Under the pieces are notes generated by a model that saw only the letters and a program-made list of their open reading frames with translations, was not told the DNA's origin and ran no database searches. DNA of 64,000 bases, from assembly GCA_963556495.2 (NCBI GenBank), contig OY747715.1, forward strand, positions 2,231,239 to 2,295,238, read 5' to 3'. This DNA comes from Valencia hispanica (lineage: Eukaryota; Chordata; Actinopteri; Cyprinodontiformes; Valenciidae). The position numbers were made by a program, and so were the translations under genes. This document shows positions 24,201 through 31,164 of this stretch, piece after piece; positions within the stretch are counted from its first letter, which is position 1; every line of letters starts with the position of its first letter.

Positions 24201-27200
24201 TAATTATCAAAAAAATGTAGAAAATATATTTTAAGTGCAGCCATGGTCATTTTATAAGGAAGCGTAGAGCCAGGTGAAATAAAAATCGCGCTATATCATG
24301 TTTATTGTTCCAACCACATAACTTTTTAGTTTGTACAATATACGGTCACGTTCTTACAACATAATTTTCATGTTTTAACAATATACATATTTATCACATT
24401 ATAACAAAAAAAAAACATTTCCTGTTCTTACAATAAAAATATTACACTGTTCAAACAATATTTTCTATTGTAAGAACGTAAAACGCGCCGCGTTCAAAAA
24501 CCCAAATCAGGGTGACGTGGAGTTTGCTCCCTTTTGAGAAGTGACGACTATGACCTGGAAATACGGCCACAAACACGGTTTTTTTGCTATTCGCTTCCTG
24601 AAGGCGGCAAGACGCCGAAACGCGTTGAAGTGTATTTTTAACATGTTCATGTAGAACCGCCATGTAAATAAAGGCTTTTTAATATTTTTCACATAGACGA
24701 GTGCCTTGGATTTTTTTCCATTTTTGAAACACGTTTTTAGTTTCCTTCTCAGCGTACGCATGTTTATTTCAACACTGTCCAAAATGTCTCCATGCCTCAA
24801 TCCACGCAGAAAATAGAAAGTAATCAGACATTTTCTCAGTCGCTAATCTGCTCCGTCATCAACGTTATGTTTAAAAATTATGTTCGAAGAATAAATAACA
24901 CTTTATTGTTCAAACAATATATTAATTTTGTAAGAGAATGTAATGTTTTTTTGTTATAACGTGATAAATATTCAATTCAATTCAAATTCAAAAATACTTT
25001 ATTGATCCCAGAGGGAAACTAAGTGTTGTTGCAGCTCATATAATTAATTCTTTAAGGAGTTGTTGTAGATGATGATGGCTGTGGGCAGGAAGGATTTCCT
25101 GTAGCGGTCTGTGTTGCAGCGAAACTGAAGAAGCCTCCGACTGAAGACGCTCTGTTGTTGTGTGACTGTCTCATGAAGAGGATGCTCAGGGTTGTCCATC
25201 ATTTTTTTGATTTTATGAAGAATCCTTCTTTGCATTATCATCTCCAGATTTTCCACAGTCGTCCCAAGAACAGAACCAGAACCTTCTTTATCAGGTTGTT
25301 GAGCCTTTTTGAGTCCATTTTTAAATATGTATATTGTTAAAACGTGAAAATTATATTGTAAATTATATTTTCCATCCTTATTTGTTTCCTGAGCAAACAC
25401 AGAGCCTTACTGCCTGAGCTTGTTTGATGAAGTCTAAGATGTCCTCTTTCAGAGCCTGGTGGACCTTAGCTGGACCTTTGTCATCCCACAGGCAGACAGC
25501 ATGGACGTCTCTGCAGAGACACAAAGGTTGGCCATGAGCGCCGGCCCGCCCGCCCGCCCGCCCGCCTCCAGGCGACCCTTTCTGTGAAAACGCTGAGGAA
25601 CTTACGAGAACAGGTCAAACCACTGTTGCTTGGTGACAGACTCCTGCCGCAGCAGCTTCAGGACGATGGGGCGCATCAGGTCCCATTTATCCTCAAACTG
25701 TAGGGAACCTTTGTTCTGCAGACAGACAGACGGAGCAGAGCAGAGAACTGCAGAATAAACCCACAACAACACAGCAGAACATCATGGAACCCCAAGCAAC
25801 CGGGAGCTTAAAAATGACTTTATTCTGCATTTTTTGTCCATTTTTGCCACAAATTAAACATTTCTTCTACCCAGACGTTGGAACAGGGCGTCAACTATTC
25901 ATGGTCTGCAGTGTAACATTGACTATTTCCCAGTTGCTACTGATGGCATACGCTGGGATGGACATGTAGCTCAGCGTAACCCTCCAGCCATCGGTTGTTA
26001 TAGCAACGTTTTCTGCCTCCTTCAGCGTCTGAATCTTGTTCAGGTCTCATTTCTAACTCCGTCTCCGTTTATCGTTCCTACTGGAAAACCCCAAAATGCT
26101 GCCAAACACGATTTAAGAGTAGCTGGACCAGGGGGCGCGTTCACTGAATCCTTTACAGATTTGACTGTTTCTTTGTTTTTTAAACTGTGACGGAAAAATC
26201 TGAAGGCCGTCGGTCATTTTGACAGATTAGTTTTCCCACCTCTGACCACTTGGTGCAGACGCGCAGACATTTTCTACTTTACGCACAGAGTTCAGGTAAC
26301 AGGATCAGTCTAAAAAGAAAAAACATTATATTCATAGTAGCTGAAGTTGCCCCAGAAAGTCGCTAGATGTCGCCAGATGACATCATACGCCAATTTGCAT
26401 AATGATGATGTCATCACGTGATGACGAATAAAACAGAAAGGAGTAAATAATTATATCTAGATTAGGATTACAGGGTTAAACAATACATTGTTTAAACAGG
26501 GGAAACACGCTACAGGGAAATGTGACTTCTGACTTCAAGAACAGACGGTGGAACATGTTCTATTATTTTTCCTGAAGTAATCAAAGACCTTTTAAACTAA
26601 ATTTAAAGTTCTGGGAAAAATTTTTTTTTTTGCTGAGATATCTCAGGAAGACGAAGTTAATACAGAGAATATAGTTGTTTGTTTTTTAGTACTTTGTAAA
26701 AAAATAAGTAGGTCATGTTTAGCATGCATCAAATGTTTCTTGCCAACTGCCATTAAACAGAAGTTTATTGCTTATGGTATTATTTTCAGTGGGGGTTTTT
26801 GTCATAAGTTTTAAATGTCCTACGTTTTTGAACTCACCATACATTTCGTACGTTCCTTGAATGCACCACAGGTGTGAGATGCAGATGCAGTGTAGTACAG
26901 ACAAGCTTCTGCATGTTTATTTTTTACTTTTTTGAATTAACATTAAAGTGTAACTAAACCCCAAAAAAACTTTTTTTGCTCCTAAACTGTATAAATGGGT
27001 ATTTACCAATGCAATCTTTAAGTTTCTGGGATTTTTTTTTTATTTTCGTGTAAACTTGTTTAATTCTACACTTTTTGGTCTAAAAACGTCTTAGTGCTGC
27101 CCTCTTAGGGTTGAACGGTGGCTACTGCATTTGAATGTTGTGATTGGTGGAGAGCGGTACATCTCTACGTCACAGCAGCCATGGTCTCACAGACACGCCC

Positions 27201-29868
27201 CGTGGGTTTGGGTATAAAACTATCAGACATACCGCCCCCTGTGGCGAGTTTGGAGTTGGATTGCGTTTTGCAGGTTATCATTATTATCACATTAGCACTT
27301 AGTCAGCATAGCTAACATACTGTTTTGAACGTTAGCCTATGTTAGCATTACTACTCAGAGACGGGACCCATCCTGTCTCTCTCTCCCTCAGCGGCAGCGC
27401 CAGCCTCAGGCAGCGCTGACTCAGCGCCCCGAGCCAGTGGCTCTAATTCATACGGCTCGCATATATGTCTGATAGTTTTATACCCAAACCCACGGGGCGT
27501 GTCTGTGAGACCACGGCTGCTGCTGTGACACAGTCAATGCCTGTGATGTAGAGATGTACCGCTCTCCACCAATCACAACATTCAAATGCAGTAGCCACCG
27601 TCCACCCTAAGAGGGCAGCAATAAGACGTTTTTAGACCAAAAGGTGTAGAATTAAACAAGTTTACACCAAAATGTAAAGAAATCCCCAGAAACTGAAAGA
27701 TTGGATTTGTAAAGACCCATTTATACAGTTTAGAAGCAAAAAAAAGTTATTTTGGGGTTTAGTTACACTTTAACTACCAAACAACTTAGTTTGTGAGTGG
27801 ATGAAATGAACCGAAAAAGGTTTATGATTGGTCAGTGGACATAGTCTGATCATGCTGCATACACATTCGCAGATCATTCCCTTTCTAAGCGTCAGGAAGG
27901 AGCAAGCTGGGTCTCTAAACTGCAGGAAATATGGCCGACAACGTTTCACAGAAAGTAGTTAAGGGTGGTTATAAATGTCGCTAGGCGCTTTTTGTAAAAA
28001 AAAAAGTCGTTAATGGGGTCTGAAAAGTCGTTAGAAATAGCGACAAAGTCGCTAAGTCGGCAACACTGGAGCGCGTGCGTCGGTGTTATACCAACCACCA
28101 GTGCATGCTGGGGGATTTCCTCCTGCTGAAGCGATAGCTCGCAGGTCAGGAAACGAGTCTTTCCGACTTCTGAGCGTGGATTCAGTCTCCAGAGCAACAT
28201 GAGAAGTGATCTGTCTGAGGCACAAATCCAAAAACCTCATGACAACGACCTCTGCAGCAAACCCACGTTTTGATTACAAACAATCAGGAGATCATTTTAG
28301 CTCCACCAGGAGCAGGAGGAAGAAGATGAGAGACTGTTCAGACCACAGCAGGTCAGCTGGTCGTTATGTAGTTTATATTGCTCTATGTTTAACATGTTTT
28401 GATTGAATATTCTTTAAAATGAATAAAAAAATAAATACTATTCATTATATTATCGTTTTTAAAATTGACAGGTAAAAATAGATTGACTAGATTTTTTAAA
28501 ACCCCGTCTGTCAAAGTTACAGACAATAAAAGACATCTGGCGCCTCCTCTGTGATTTGTAGATCAATGTCTGTGATGGAGATCAGCTCCGATGACTCATC
28601 TGATCTGGAACAAACTTCCAGAAAACACAGCCGACACACAGAGAGTTCCCTTTAAATCAAAGCTAAAAACCATCACAGGATCACAACCTTCCTTTATTCT
28701 CCTTTCGTCTTATGAATATAGAAACTGAAGAACACCTTTTTTTTTTTTTACTTGTGTCTTTACAAAATCTTTCTGGGACAGTTTTTGTTTATGGGCTTCA
28801 CATAATAGTTTAGGTATCCTTTCTTTATCTTATACTGATCTTAAATTTGGATCTATTTTGGAGAACAAAGGAAAACAATTCACAGTTAATAACCTTGTAA
28901 TTTTGGCAAAACTTTTCGTACACAAATGTAAATTAGGCAACACTAAACCTGTTTTTACTGTTTTTCTGCAGGAGCTATTCTCTCTCAGGGACAATAGTTT
29001 GATTTCTCTGTCTTTTACCCCTGTTACTTTTTAAGGCGGTAACGTTTATAATGTAATTAATACCACATTCTTGTATCCTTTGTTGGTTCTTTCTCATGCT
29101 CAAAGTGTAGTTTTGTAATTGCATTGTAAGCCTGTATGCTTTGTTTTCATCAATAAACCGTCCTTTATTCTGCCACTGTCATCTAGTGAAGCTTTGTGAA
29201 GAACTTGTGATCGTTGTGTTGCTGTAGGATAAACTTGCCTCAGCAGGGTGAAGGGCTGCTGCCTGAGGGGCAGAAACGGACCTCGTTTTTAATATGCTAA
29301 CATAACCTTGTTATTATTTTAAGCTCTTTTACTCCCTCGGATGAAATGATTCGTTCTGGACGCTAACCACACACCTGCAGCTCATATCCAACCAGGTGAG
29401 TTCTACCTGTGTGACTGCAGGCTGCGTTCACAGAGGTTCTGGAGTTTATCAGGAGGACAACATGACAGCTGACCCATGGACCTGCTGGTGGCCCTGGAAG
29501 GAGCTCCAGGTCTGCTGAATGACAGCTGAGGAGATCTGGTACCAGCCCGTTAGAGGACAGAGGACAGAACCGACTGCGTAACTGCCTTCCAGAACCGGGT
29601 TCTGTTCCCACCGGGTCCCGCTGCAGCTCTGCTGTGTTTAGCTGCTACATCCCAGAGCAGCAGCTACTCTTAGCCCGATCAAACTGACCTCCGGCCGGCT
29701 AGAACCAGCCCTGACAGCGCCGCCGGGGCCCGGTTCTGAGAGCGGTTCGGTCCGCTCGGAGCTCCGCAGCTGCGGTTCACCGCGGACGTGACAGCCGCTG
29801 CAGTCAGCGGACAGCTCGGTTCATTGAATTGAGGCTCCTACCTTCAGCAAATTAGACGGCGCCGCCAT
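45..29868 (-). CDS. cul5: cul5 gene, cullin-5 (16 coding exons, 3' end outside window)
   Basis: Cullin-5 is the scaffold of CRL5 ubiquitin ligases: its N-terminal cullin repeats bind Elongin B/C with SOCS-box substrate receptors, and its C-terminal half binds the RING protein RBX2 and is activated by neddylation. Sixteen exons join in frame: 29868-29842, 25715-25606, 25510-25411, 24033-23857, 20341-20200, 18844-18699, 18613-18533, 14778-14685, 14499-14369, 13340-13233, 11987-11923, 11834-11702, 10822-10691, 10597-10474, 3043-2868 and 206-45 (1908 nt, 636 codons). The protein follows vertebrate CUL5 nearly residue for residue, e.g. [39 protein letters not shown] and WHHLMSNGI. The family is about 780 residues, so the last ~144, with the neddylation lysine and winged-helix end, lie beyond base 1. 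The start MAAPSNLLK resembles mammalian MATSNLLK and sits in a CpG-rich region. Introns carry most of the window's nested transposons. Which teleost cul5 paralogue this is was not resolved. Confidence 0.97.
207..1680. other. cul5 intron 15, no recognisable feature
   Basis: No exon, RNA gene or confidently classified repeat was seen. Short open frames here lack family resemblance. Confidence 0.5.
1681..2650 (+). mobile_element. Degenerate Tc1/mariner-like element
   Basis: The plus strand reads a decayed Tc1 transposase middle: [19 protein letters not shown] at about 2251-2310, then [15 protein letters not shown] second copy of the same family is at 57413-58010; both start with a similar stretch (gatgtcatggctt). 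Frames are broken, so it is inactive. Confidence 0.65.
2868..3043 (-). CDS. cul5: cul5 coding exon 15 (residues 524-582)
   Basis: Encodes [18 protein letters not shown] through WHHLMSNGI. The upstream 7.4-kb intron holds the L2 LINE and the nested insertion stack. Donor GTGAGT, exit phase 0. Confidence 0.97.
4339..7235 (-). pseudogene. L2 LINE ORF2 (endonuclease + reverse transcriptase), two stops and one frameshift
   Basis: The N-terminal part is an APE-type endonuclease ([23 protein letters not shown] between about 7150 and 6780). The RT has [22 protein letters not shown] and the catalytic YADD at 5180-5169, then the L2-type tail with [12 protein letters not shown] and LHWLPV. One frame is kept over most of the length, broken by in-frame TAA codons at 6683-6681 and 5618-5616 and by a one-base loss near 4580; the shifted frame continues to a TAG at 4341-4339. 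The protein would run about 960 residues, normal for the family. As it stands it cannot be made whole, so it is inactive. Confidence 0.88.
7431..8176 (-). pseudogene. L2 LINE ORF1 with SGNH-hydrolase (esterase) domain, 5' truncated
   Basis: A proline-rich N-terminal part is followed by an SGNH-type hydrolase core: [10 protein letters not shown] near 7910 has the nucleophile serine block, [12 protein letters not shown] near 7760 the GxND block, and GIHPTLDG near 7500 the DGIHP-like catalytic block. Esterase domains in ORF1 are known from CR1/L2 LINEs; their role in retrotransposition is unclear, with lipid or membrane interaction proposed. It ends at a stop at 7431 with an otherwise clean frame. 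The natural start is missing. It is not a host esterase: the LINE endonuclease and RT follow in the expected order. Confidence 0.85.
8330..8687 (+). mobile_element. L2-type LINE RT fragment, left half (split by insertion)
   Basis: The plus strand reads a decayed RT C-terminal region: [12 protein letters not shown] at about 8498-8533, [14 protein letters not shown], then PYLSKSS up to the CTAG at 8684-8687. It continues at 10005 after removal of the DNA element between. Confidence 0.8.
8688..10004. mobile_element. Non-autonomous DNA transposon with CTAG target duplication
   Basis: CTAG stands on both sides (8684-8687 and 10005-10008). The ends are imperfect inverted repeats: tttctacttctcc on the left, tttatatttctcc when the right end is read on the other strand. 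Removing the element and one CTAG rejoins the interrupted L2 frame (SKSS|LGFSP). No transposase was seen. The superfamily is not assigned; a 3-bp CTA/TAG reading of the duplication would fit PIF-Harbinger. Confidence 0.75.
9075..9788. mobile_element. MITE nested inside the CTAG-flanked element
   Basis: Inverted arms of about 100 bp: the left starts ccatggggagcctaag and holds ccatgggtcctct; the right, on the opposite strand, starts caatggggagcctaag and holds cccatgggtcctct. An A-rich run followed by ttaatg and gtcaatg is also mirrored. No open frame of note and no clear target duplication. Confidence 0.7.
10005..10370 (+). mobile_element. L2-type LINE RT tail and 3' UTR, right half
   Basis: Continues the fragment at 8330-8687: [18 protein letters not shown] at about 10088-10141 is the standard C-terminal block of fish L2 reverse transcriptases, followed by an AT-rich 3' untranslated region. 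Confidence 0.8.
10376..10404 (+). repeat. Short (TC/TCTG)n microsatellite
   Basis: A run of TC dinucleotides passes into TCTG tetranucleotides, 93 bp below cul5 exon 14 on the map (in intron 14). Confidence 0.85.
10474..10597 (-). CDS. cul5: cul5 coding exon 14 (residues 483-524)
   Basis: Encodes [18 protein letters not shown] through NKLALP. It is only 93 bp from exon 13; exit phase 1. Confidence 0.96.
10691..10822 (-). CDS. cul5: cul5 coding exon 13 (residues 439-482)
   Basis: Encodes [18 protein letters not shown] through NMVEWLR, the start of the cullin homology domain and the most distinctive CUL5 stretch. Donor GTACCG, exit phase 0. Confidence 0.97.
11040..11680 (-). mobile_element. 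Tc1-like transposase relic
   Basis: On the minus strand the frame around 11312-11124 reads [16 protein letters not shown] then RPEH, the decayed QQDNDPKH catalytic block of Tc1 transposases, preceded by [12 protein letters not shown] at about 11345-11310. Frame breaks and changed catalytic residues show it is dead. Confidence 0.7.
11702..11834 (-). CDS. cul5: cul5 coding exon 12 (residues 394-438)
   Basis: Encodes [16 protein letters not shown] through [11 protein letters not shown], the linker into the cullin homology domain. Donor GTGGGT, exit phase 0. Confidence 0.95.
11923..11987 (-). CDS. cul5: cul5 coding exon 11 (residues 373-394)
   Basis: Encodes [18 protein letters not shown] through KQKG. 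Exit phase 2; the glycine codon is completed by exon 12. Confidence 0.95.
12009..13177. mobile_element. TTAA-flanked DNA transposon with THAP remnant (Kolobok-like)
   Basis: TTAA flanks both ends (12005-12008 and 13178-13181). Terminal inverted repeats of about 350 bp run inward from agggatattcc on the left and gggattgtcc on the right; shared inner blocks include gagaatgact, tttagcttagcataaacaatgta and cggctcctgtaattcc. The centre has a decayed THAP DNA-binding domain: [13 protein letters not shown] at about 12619-12657, with upstream cysteines in other frames. TTAA duplications with THAP-bearing transposases are known for Kolobok elements. It sits in cul5 intron 10. No catalytic region remains. 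Confidence 0.75.
13233..13340 (-). CDS. cul5: cul5 coding exon 10 (residues 337-372)
   Basis: Encodes [16 protein letters not shown] through [11 protein letters not shown]. The donor reads GTCAGT rather than the usual GTAAGT or GTGAGT; the frame into exon 11 (AYKAVVND) is correct, so it is taken as functional. Confidence 0.94.
13418..14010. mobile_element. hAT-like MITE fragments
   Basis: Two stretches start with the tagggctg / tagggccaggcgatatgg type ends common to fish hAT MITEs (about 13418 and 13640), and an aatcgatatatgcatattg stretch lies near 13972. AT-rich and noncoding; boundaries and target duplications are not clear. Confidence 0.4.
14369..14499 (-). CDS. cul5: cul5 coding exon 9 (residues 293-336)
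   Basis: Encodes [18 protein letters not shown] through [10 protein letters not shown]. Donor GTGAGC, exit phase 0. Confidence 0.95.
14685..14778 (-). CDS. cul5: cul5 coding exon 8 (residues 262-293)
   Basis: Encodes [18 protein letters not shown] through GMIKRNETD. Exit phase 1; the split codon with exon 9 reads lysine. Confidence 0.95.
14946..16113 (+). mobile_element. TTAA-flanked DNA transposon with transposase-gene exon relic
   Basis: TTAA at 14942-14945 and 16114-16117. Ends are inverted repeats: aagcggacatatcgtgc left and aaaggggacatatcatgc right (opposite strand). Inside, about 15281-15400 encodes [18 protein letters not shown] followed by an acidic stretch and a GTAAGA donor-like site. 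Another piece at about 15460-15500 encodes [13 protein letters not shown], a small cysteine cluster. Similar acidic N-termini followed by CxCxxC clusters occur in multicopy fish transposon proteins (from memory). A possible solo LTR interrupts it. TTAA suggests Kolobok or piggyBac. Confidence 0.65.
15571..15991. mobile_element. Possible solo LTR
   Basis: A 421-bp block with matching inverted ends (tgttatgc ... gccataaca) has a TATTTAAG box-like site at about 15840 and an attaaa near 15916. It interrupts the TTAA-flanked element. The expected short target duplication is not exact, so LTR identity is tentative; no coding sequence is attached. Confidence 0.4.
16560..18310 (+). repeat. Two-copy intronic repeat, copy A
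   Basis: Noncoding repeat matching 20405-23790 in the same order and orientation. Matched blocks are 16622-16730 with about 20415-20490 plus 22390-22411; 16730-16970 with 22760-23010; and 18060-18330 with 23190-23810. This copy is split by a 1-kb foldback element at 17047-18045. It may be an old transposon or an intron segment duplicated within cul5. Confidence 0.7.
17047..18045. mobile_element. AT-rich foldback element, about 1 kb
   Basis: Both ends read tgaaggta(a/c) on opposite strands, flanked by TA (17045-17046 and 18046-18047). Next to them is a mirrored gtgtc..tattattcaat block. The interior alternates A-runs and T-runs with repeated motifs of the type acttcaatc(c)aaa and ttgaagtga, so much of it can fold on itself. 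No transposase; TA flanks would fit a Tc1/mariner-type MITE. Confidence 0.65.
18533..18613 (-). CDS. cul5: cul5 coding exon 7 (residues 235-261)
   Basis: Encodes [18 protein letters not shown] through CNSVQA. Donor GTGAGT, exit phase 0. Confidence 0.95.
18699..18844 (-). CDS. cul5: cul5 coding exon 6 (residues 186-234)
   Basis: Encodes [18 protein letters not shown] through GVQNYMKY. Donor GTGAGT, exit phase 0. Confidence 0.97.
19125..20010 (+). mobile_element. Tc1-like transposon relic
   Basis: A Tc1-type end (gtgtctcaataaattagat) at about 19136 is followed by a decayed transposase on the plus strand: ENQNRTVA at about 19570-19595 and a [14 protein letters not shown] stretch at about 19635. 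Intron 5 of cul5. Confidence 0.6.
20200..20341 (-). CDS. cul5: cul5 coding exon 5 (residues 139-186)
   Basis: Encodes [18 protein letters not shown] through VIGVRESY. The exit phase-1 G joins the TG of exon 6 to make valine, as in the family. Confidence 0.97.
20490..21990 (+). mobile_element. L2-type LINE reverse transcriptase fragment
   Basis: The plus strand reads [38 protein letters not shown] (about 20692-20730) and [11 protein letters not shown] (about 20796-20828), so the catalytic FADD block is visible, though in another frame. After an inserted L2 tail it resumes with [33 protein letters not shown] and [12 protein letters not shown], ending in a 3' end at about 21960-21990. Several frameshifts. 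Confidence 0.82.
21015..21268 (+). mobile_element. L2 LINE 3' tail inserted in another L2
   Basis: Encodes [20 protein letters not shown] at about 21056-21115 followed by a 3' UTR ending in tatgaataaatttgacctt. It interrupts the RT of the surrounding LINE, whose reading resumes at about 21276. Confidence 0.75.
22005..22378 (+). mobile_element. hAT-like MITE, forward copy
   Basis: Noncoding element ending in gatattttcttacatccct. The same sequence occurs inverted at 23340-23682, sharing gaatttaactgtagaaaa, ctagttgatccactggaac and caaaaattactgtcat. Confidence 0.6.
22412..22752 (+). mobile_element. L2-type LINE 3' end with exact 8-bp target duplication
   Basis: GCCTTATG flanks it at 22404-22411 and 22753-22760, and the uninterrupted target is seen in repeat copy A (gcatgccttatagaatcac). 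It encodes the L2 C-terminal block [20 protein letters not shown] and a 3' UTR ending in acaaataaaatcgcctt. A related fragment lies inverted at 34745-35545. Confidence 0.85.
23340..23682 (-). mobile_element. hAT-like MITE, inverted copy
   Basis: Opposite-strand counterpart of 22005-22378. Inserted in repeat copy B between cctgtcaaaacaacag and the block resuming at about 23690. Confidence 0.6.
23857..24033 (-). CDS. cul5: cul5 coding exon 4 (residues 80-138)
   Basis: Encodes [15 protein letters not shown] through SVEDSIVRK, a strongly conserved part of the N-terminal cullin repeats. Donor GTGAGG, exit phase 0. Confidence 0.97.
24285..25395. mobile_element. Palindromic MITE, right arm split by a LINE tail
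   Basis: The left arm (about 24290-24480) and right arm (about 24880-24971 plus 25323-25390) are inverted copies: blocks such as tttatcacattataacaaaaa, tgttcaaacaata and cgtgaaaattatattgta match across strands. The centre contains aggcggcaagacgccg hairpins and a short open frame with no known family. Confidence 0.65.
24972..25322 (-). mobile_element. LINE 3' tail with AAATAT target duplication
   Basis: AAATAT flanks both ends (24966-24971, 25323-25328). The minus strand reads [18 protein letters not shown], a C-terminal block frequent in fish LINEs, then a tail with aatactttattgatccc (plus-strand reading) and a TTGAATTGAATTG-like end. The LINE family is not assigned. Confidence 0.7.
25411..25510 (-). 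CDS. cul5: cul5 coding exon 3 (residues 46-79)
   Basis: Continues [16 protein letters not shown] to FIKQAQA. Acceptor CTGCAG, donor GTAAGG, exit phase 0. Confidence 0.95.
25545..25566 (+). repeat. (CCCG)n microsatellite
   Basis: Five to six tandem cccg units between cul5 exons 2 and 3, 40 bp from exon 2. Confidence 0.85.
25606..25715 (-). CDS. cul5: cul5 coding exon 2 (residues 10-46)
   Basis: Encodes [16 protein letters not shown] through QQWFDLFS. Acceptor CTGCAG, donor GTAAGT, exit phase 2. This is the start of the first cullin repeat. Confidence 0.96.
26068..26310 (+). repeat. 243-bp repeat, copy 1 (cul5 intron 1)
   Basis: Matches 40555-40797 base for base except about five substitutions by eye (~98% identity). 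It encodes no recognisable protein. In copy 2 a hAT transposase C-terminal relic lies just downstream, so it may be part of a hAT element. Confidence 0.8.
26947..27769. mobile_element. TTAA-flanked MITE with ~290-bp inverted repeats
   Basis: TTAA at 26943-26946 and 27770-27773. The arms mirror each other closely: agtgtaactaaacccc, attaaacaagtttacac, cattcaaatgcagtagccac, ggagagcggtacatctct and gggcgtgtctgtgagacca (minor differences). Only about 250 bp of unmirrored centre remains. Noncoding; cul5 intron 1. Confidence 0.8.
28165..28545 (+). mobile_element. hAT transposase C-terminal relic 1
   Basis: The plus strand reads a decayed hAT dimerisation segment (ERGFSLQ-like at about 28171-28195, then [10 protein letters not shown]). 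Related relics are at 30664-31068 and 40820-41160; all share gagaagt(c/g)(a/g)tctgtc and the downstream ttttgattgaatatt block. Confidence 0.65.
28735..29165 (+). mobile_element. L1-like LINE C-terminal fragment
   Basis: The plus strand reads [19 protein letters not shown], then [10 protein letters not shown] and a stop, the typical end of fish L1/Tx1-type reverse transcriptases. A 3' UTR with aataaa at about 29150 follows. cul5 intron 1. Confidence 0.65.
29600..29868 (-). promoter_or_regulatory. CpG-rich promoter / 5' region of cul5
   Basis: CpG-dense stretch (ggccggctag, gccgccggggcccgg, ccgcggacgtgac) on both sides of cul5 exon 1, in contrast to the AT-rich surroundings. No TATA box was seen. 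The transcription start would lie above 29868; the exact extent is inferred. Confidence 0.55.
29842..29868 (-). CDS. cul5: cul5 coding exon 1 (residues 1-9)
   Basis: Encodes MAAPSNLLK and ends at a GTAGG donor in phase 0. The ATG lies in GC-rich DNA, and the next exon continues [10 protein letters not shown] as in other cullin-5 proteins. Confidence 0.93.
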
Positions 29869-30033
29869 GTTCCCTCAACTTATCCTCTCGGAAAATCTCG
29901 CGTGAACATCAAAAGTGGGGAAACCTGCTGCGTTCGAGTCGCCTCGGACGTATCATTTTCCGTCTGAACAGAGGTGGGTAGTAGCTAGTTACGTTCACAT
30001 GAGTAACTTTTTGGGAGGAAAAAGTACATAGTA

Positions 30034-30400
30034 CTATGGAAGCCCATTTATCTATAGAAGCCCATTTATCTATAGAAGCCCATTTATCTATAGAAGCCCA
30101 TTTATCTATAGAAGCCCATTTATCTATAGAAGCCCATTTATCTATAGAAGCCCATTTATCTATAGAAGCCCATTTCCACCAATTGAAAAAAAAGAAAAGA
30201 AACATAGAATGTCATAATTTTGAAATACAGAGTCATAATTTCGACTTTTTAAGTCATAATTTTGATTTTCAATGTCATAATTATGAGATACATCTCAACT
30301 TTGAACATTAAAATTATGACTTTAAAAGTCGAAGTTATGGCATACCATGTTTCTTTTTTTTACTTTCAGGTGGCGGAAATGGGCTTCCATATAGTAGCCT
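30034..30400. mobile_element. MITE with inverted ends, left arm expanded into tandem repeat
   Basis: The left arm (actatggaagcccattt..ccacc..tttcgacttt) is mirrored by the right arm (aaagtcg..ggtggcggaaatgggcttccatatagt) at about 30318-30400. Runs of gtcataatttt separate them. The left arm contains the 18-bp array. Confidence 0.7.
30041..30173 (+). repeat. 18-bp tandem array, seven and a half units
   Basis: Unit aagcccatttatctatag repeated perfectly seven times plus a partial unit. Being a multiple of three without stops it is open on both strands (EAHLSI and DKWASI hexapeptides), but this is a by-product of period 18. Confidence 0.95.
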
Positions 30401-30663
30401 ACTTTTACGTTGACTTGATTAAAAGTTCTTGATCCTTTACTCACTGCCAGTAAATTCACTAAATGAAGAACAACATGTTTTAACCCAAATTGTATGACAC
30501 ACACCTGCAGTTTATGTTACAGTGAGACTTTTTTAAATTACTGAACCTGCTGGGCTATCTGGAGTTAAAAACTTAATAAACAGCATATATTGTCACTGGA
30601 AGTAATATATATATATGGATTAATTTTTTCTGTGTGATAATTCTGCTTTTCATTAATAAACAC

Positions 30664-31068
30664 TGCAGGTGCGTCTGGACCAGGAGTACAGGCGACTAGA
30701 TCAATCAAACAAAGATTCCCATTTGAGCCTCTGAGCTTCATCTCAGACTTACTGAGGCTTTGGAGCGCGTCGCGATCACTTCAGCTGGAGAAATGTTCCC
30801 CGATTTCCCAAACTTTGGCTGAAGCAGCGCCTCATTCCTCCAGTGTGGTGGCGGAGCGCGGATTCAGCCTCCAGAACATCTAAACCCCAATGAGAAGTCG
30901 TCTGTCAAAAATCCAAAACCTCGTGACAAAAACCTCTGCAGCAAGTGGATCAGGAGGAAGATGTGAGACTGTGTGTTCAAGCCACAGCAGATGAACTGTT
31001 CGTATTTTAGGTGCAGTCATTTAATGTTATTGTTTATATTTTGTCCTCTGTTCAGCTAGTTTGGATTT
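30664..31068 (+). mobile_element. hAT transposase C-terminal relic 2
   Basis: The plus strand reads FPKLWLKQRL in one frame and SSSVVAERGFSLQNI then MRSRLSKIQNLVTKTSAA in another. This is the hAT C-terminal dimerisation region with frame breaks. Confidence 0.72.
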
Positions 31069-31070
31069 AA

Positions 31071-31160
31071 TACAGGTCCTTCTCAAAAAATTAGCATATT
31101 GGGATAAAGTTCATTCTTTTCCATAATGTAATGATAAAAATTAAACTTTCATATATTTTA
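31071..31160 (+). mobile_element. Tc1 terminal repeat fragment
   Basis: Matches the left terminal inverted repeat of the Tc1 element at 42868-44443 (caggtccttctcaaaaaa, ttagcatattg, aaagttcattcttttcc) with one or two differences over 85 bp. Confidence 0.85.
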
Positions 31161-31164
31161 TATC

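Noticed and set aside
29909..30311. Open frames with DKWASI and EAHLSI repeats on opposite strands
   Set aside because: Both arise from the perfect 18-bp tandem array in a MITE arm; no conserved sequence on either side.
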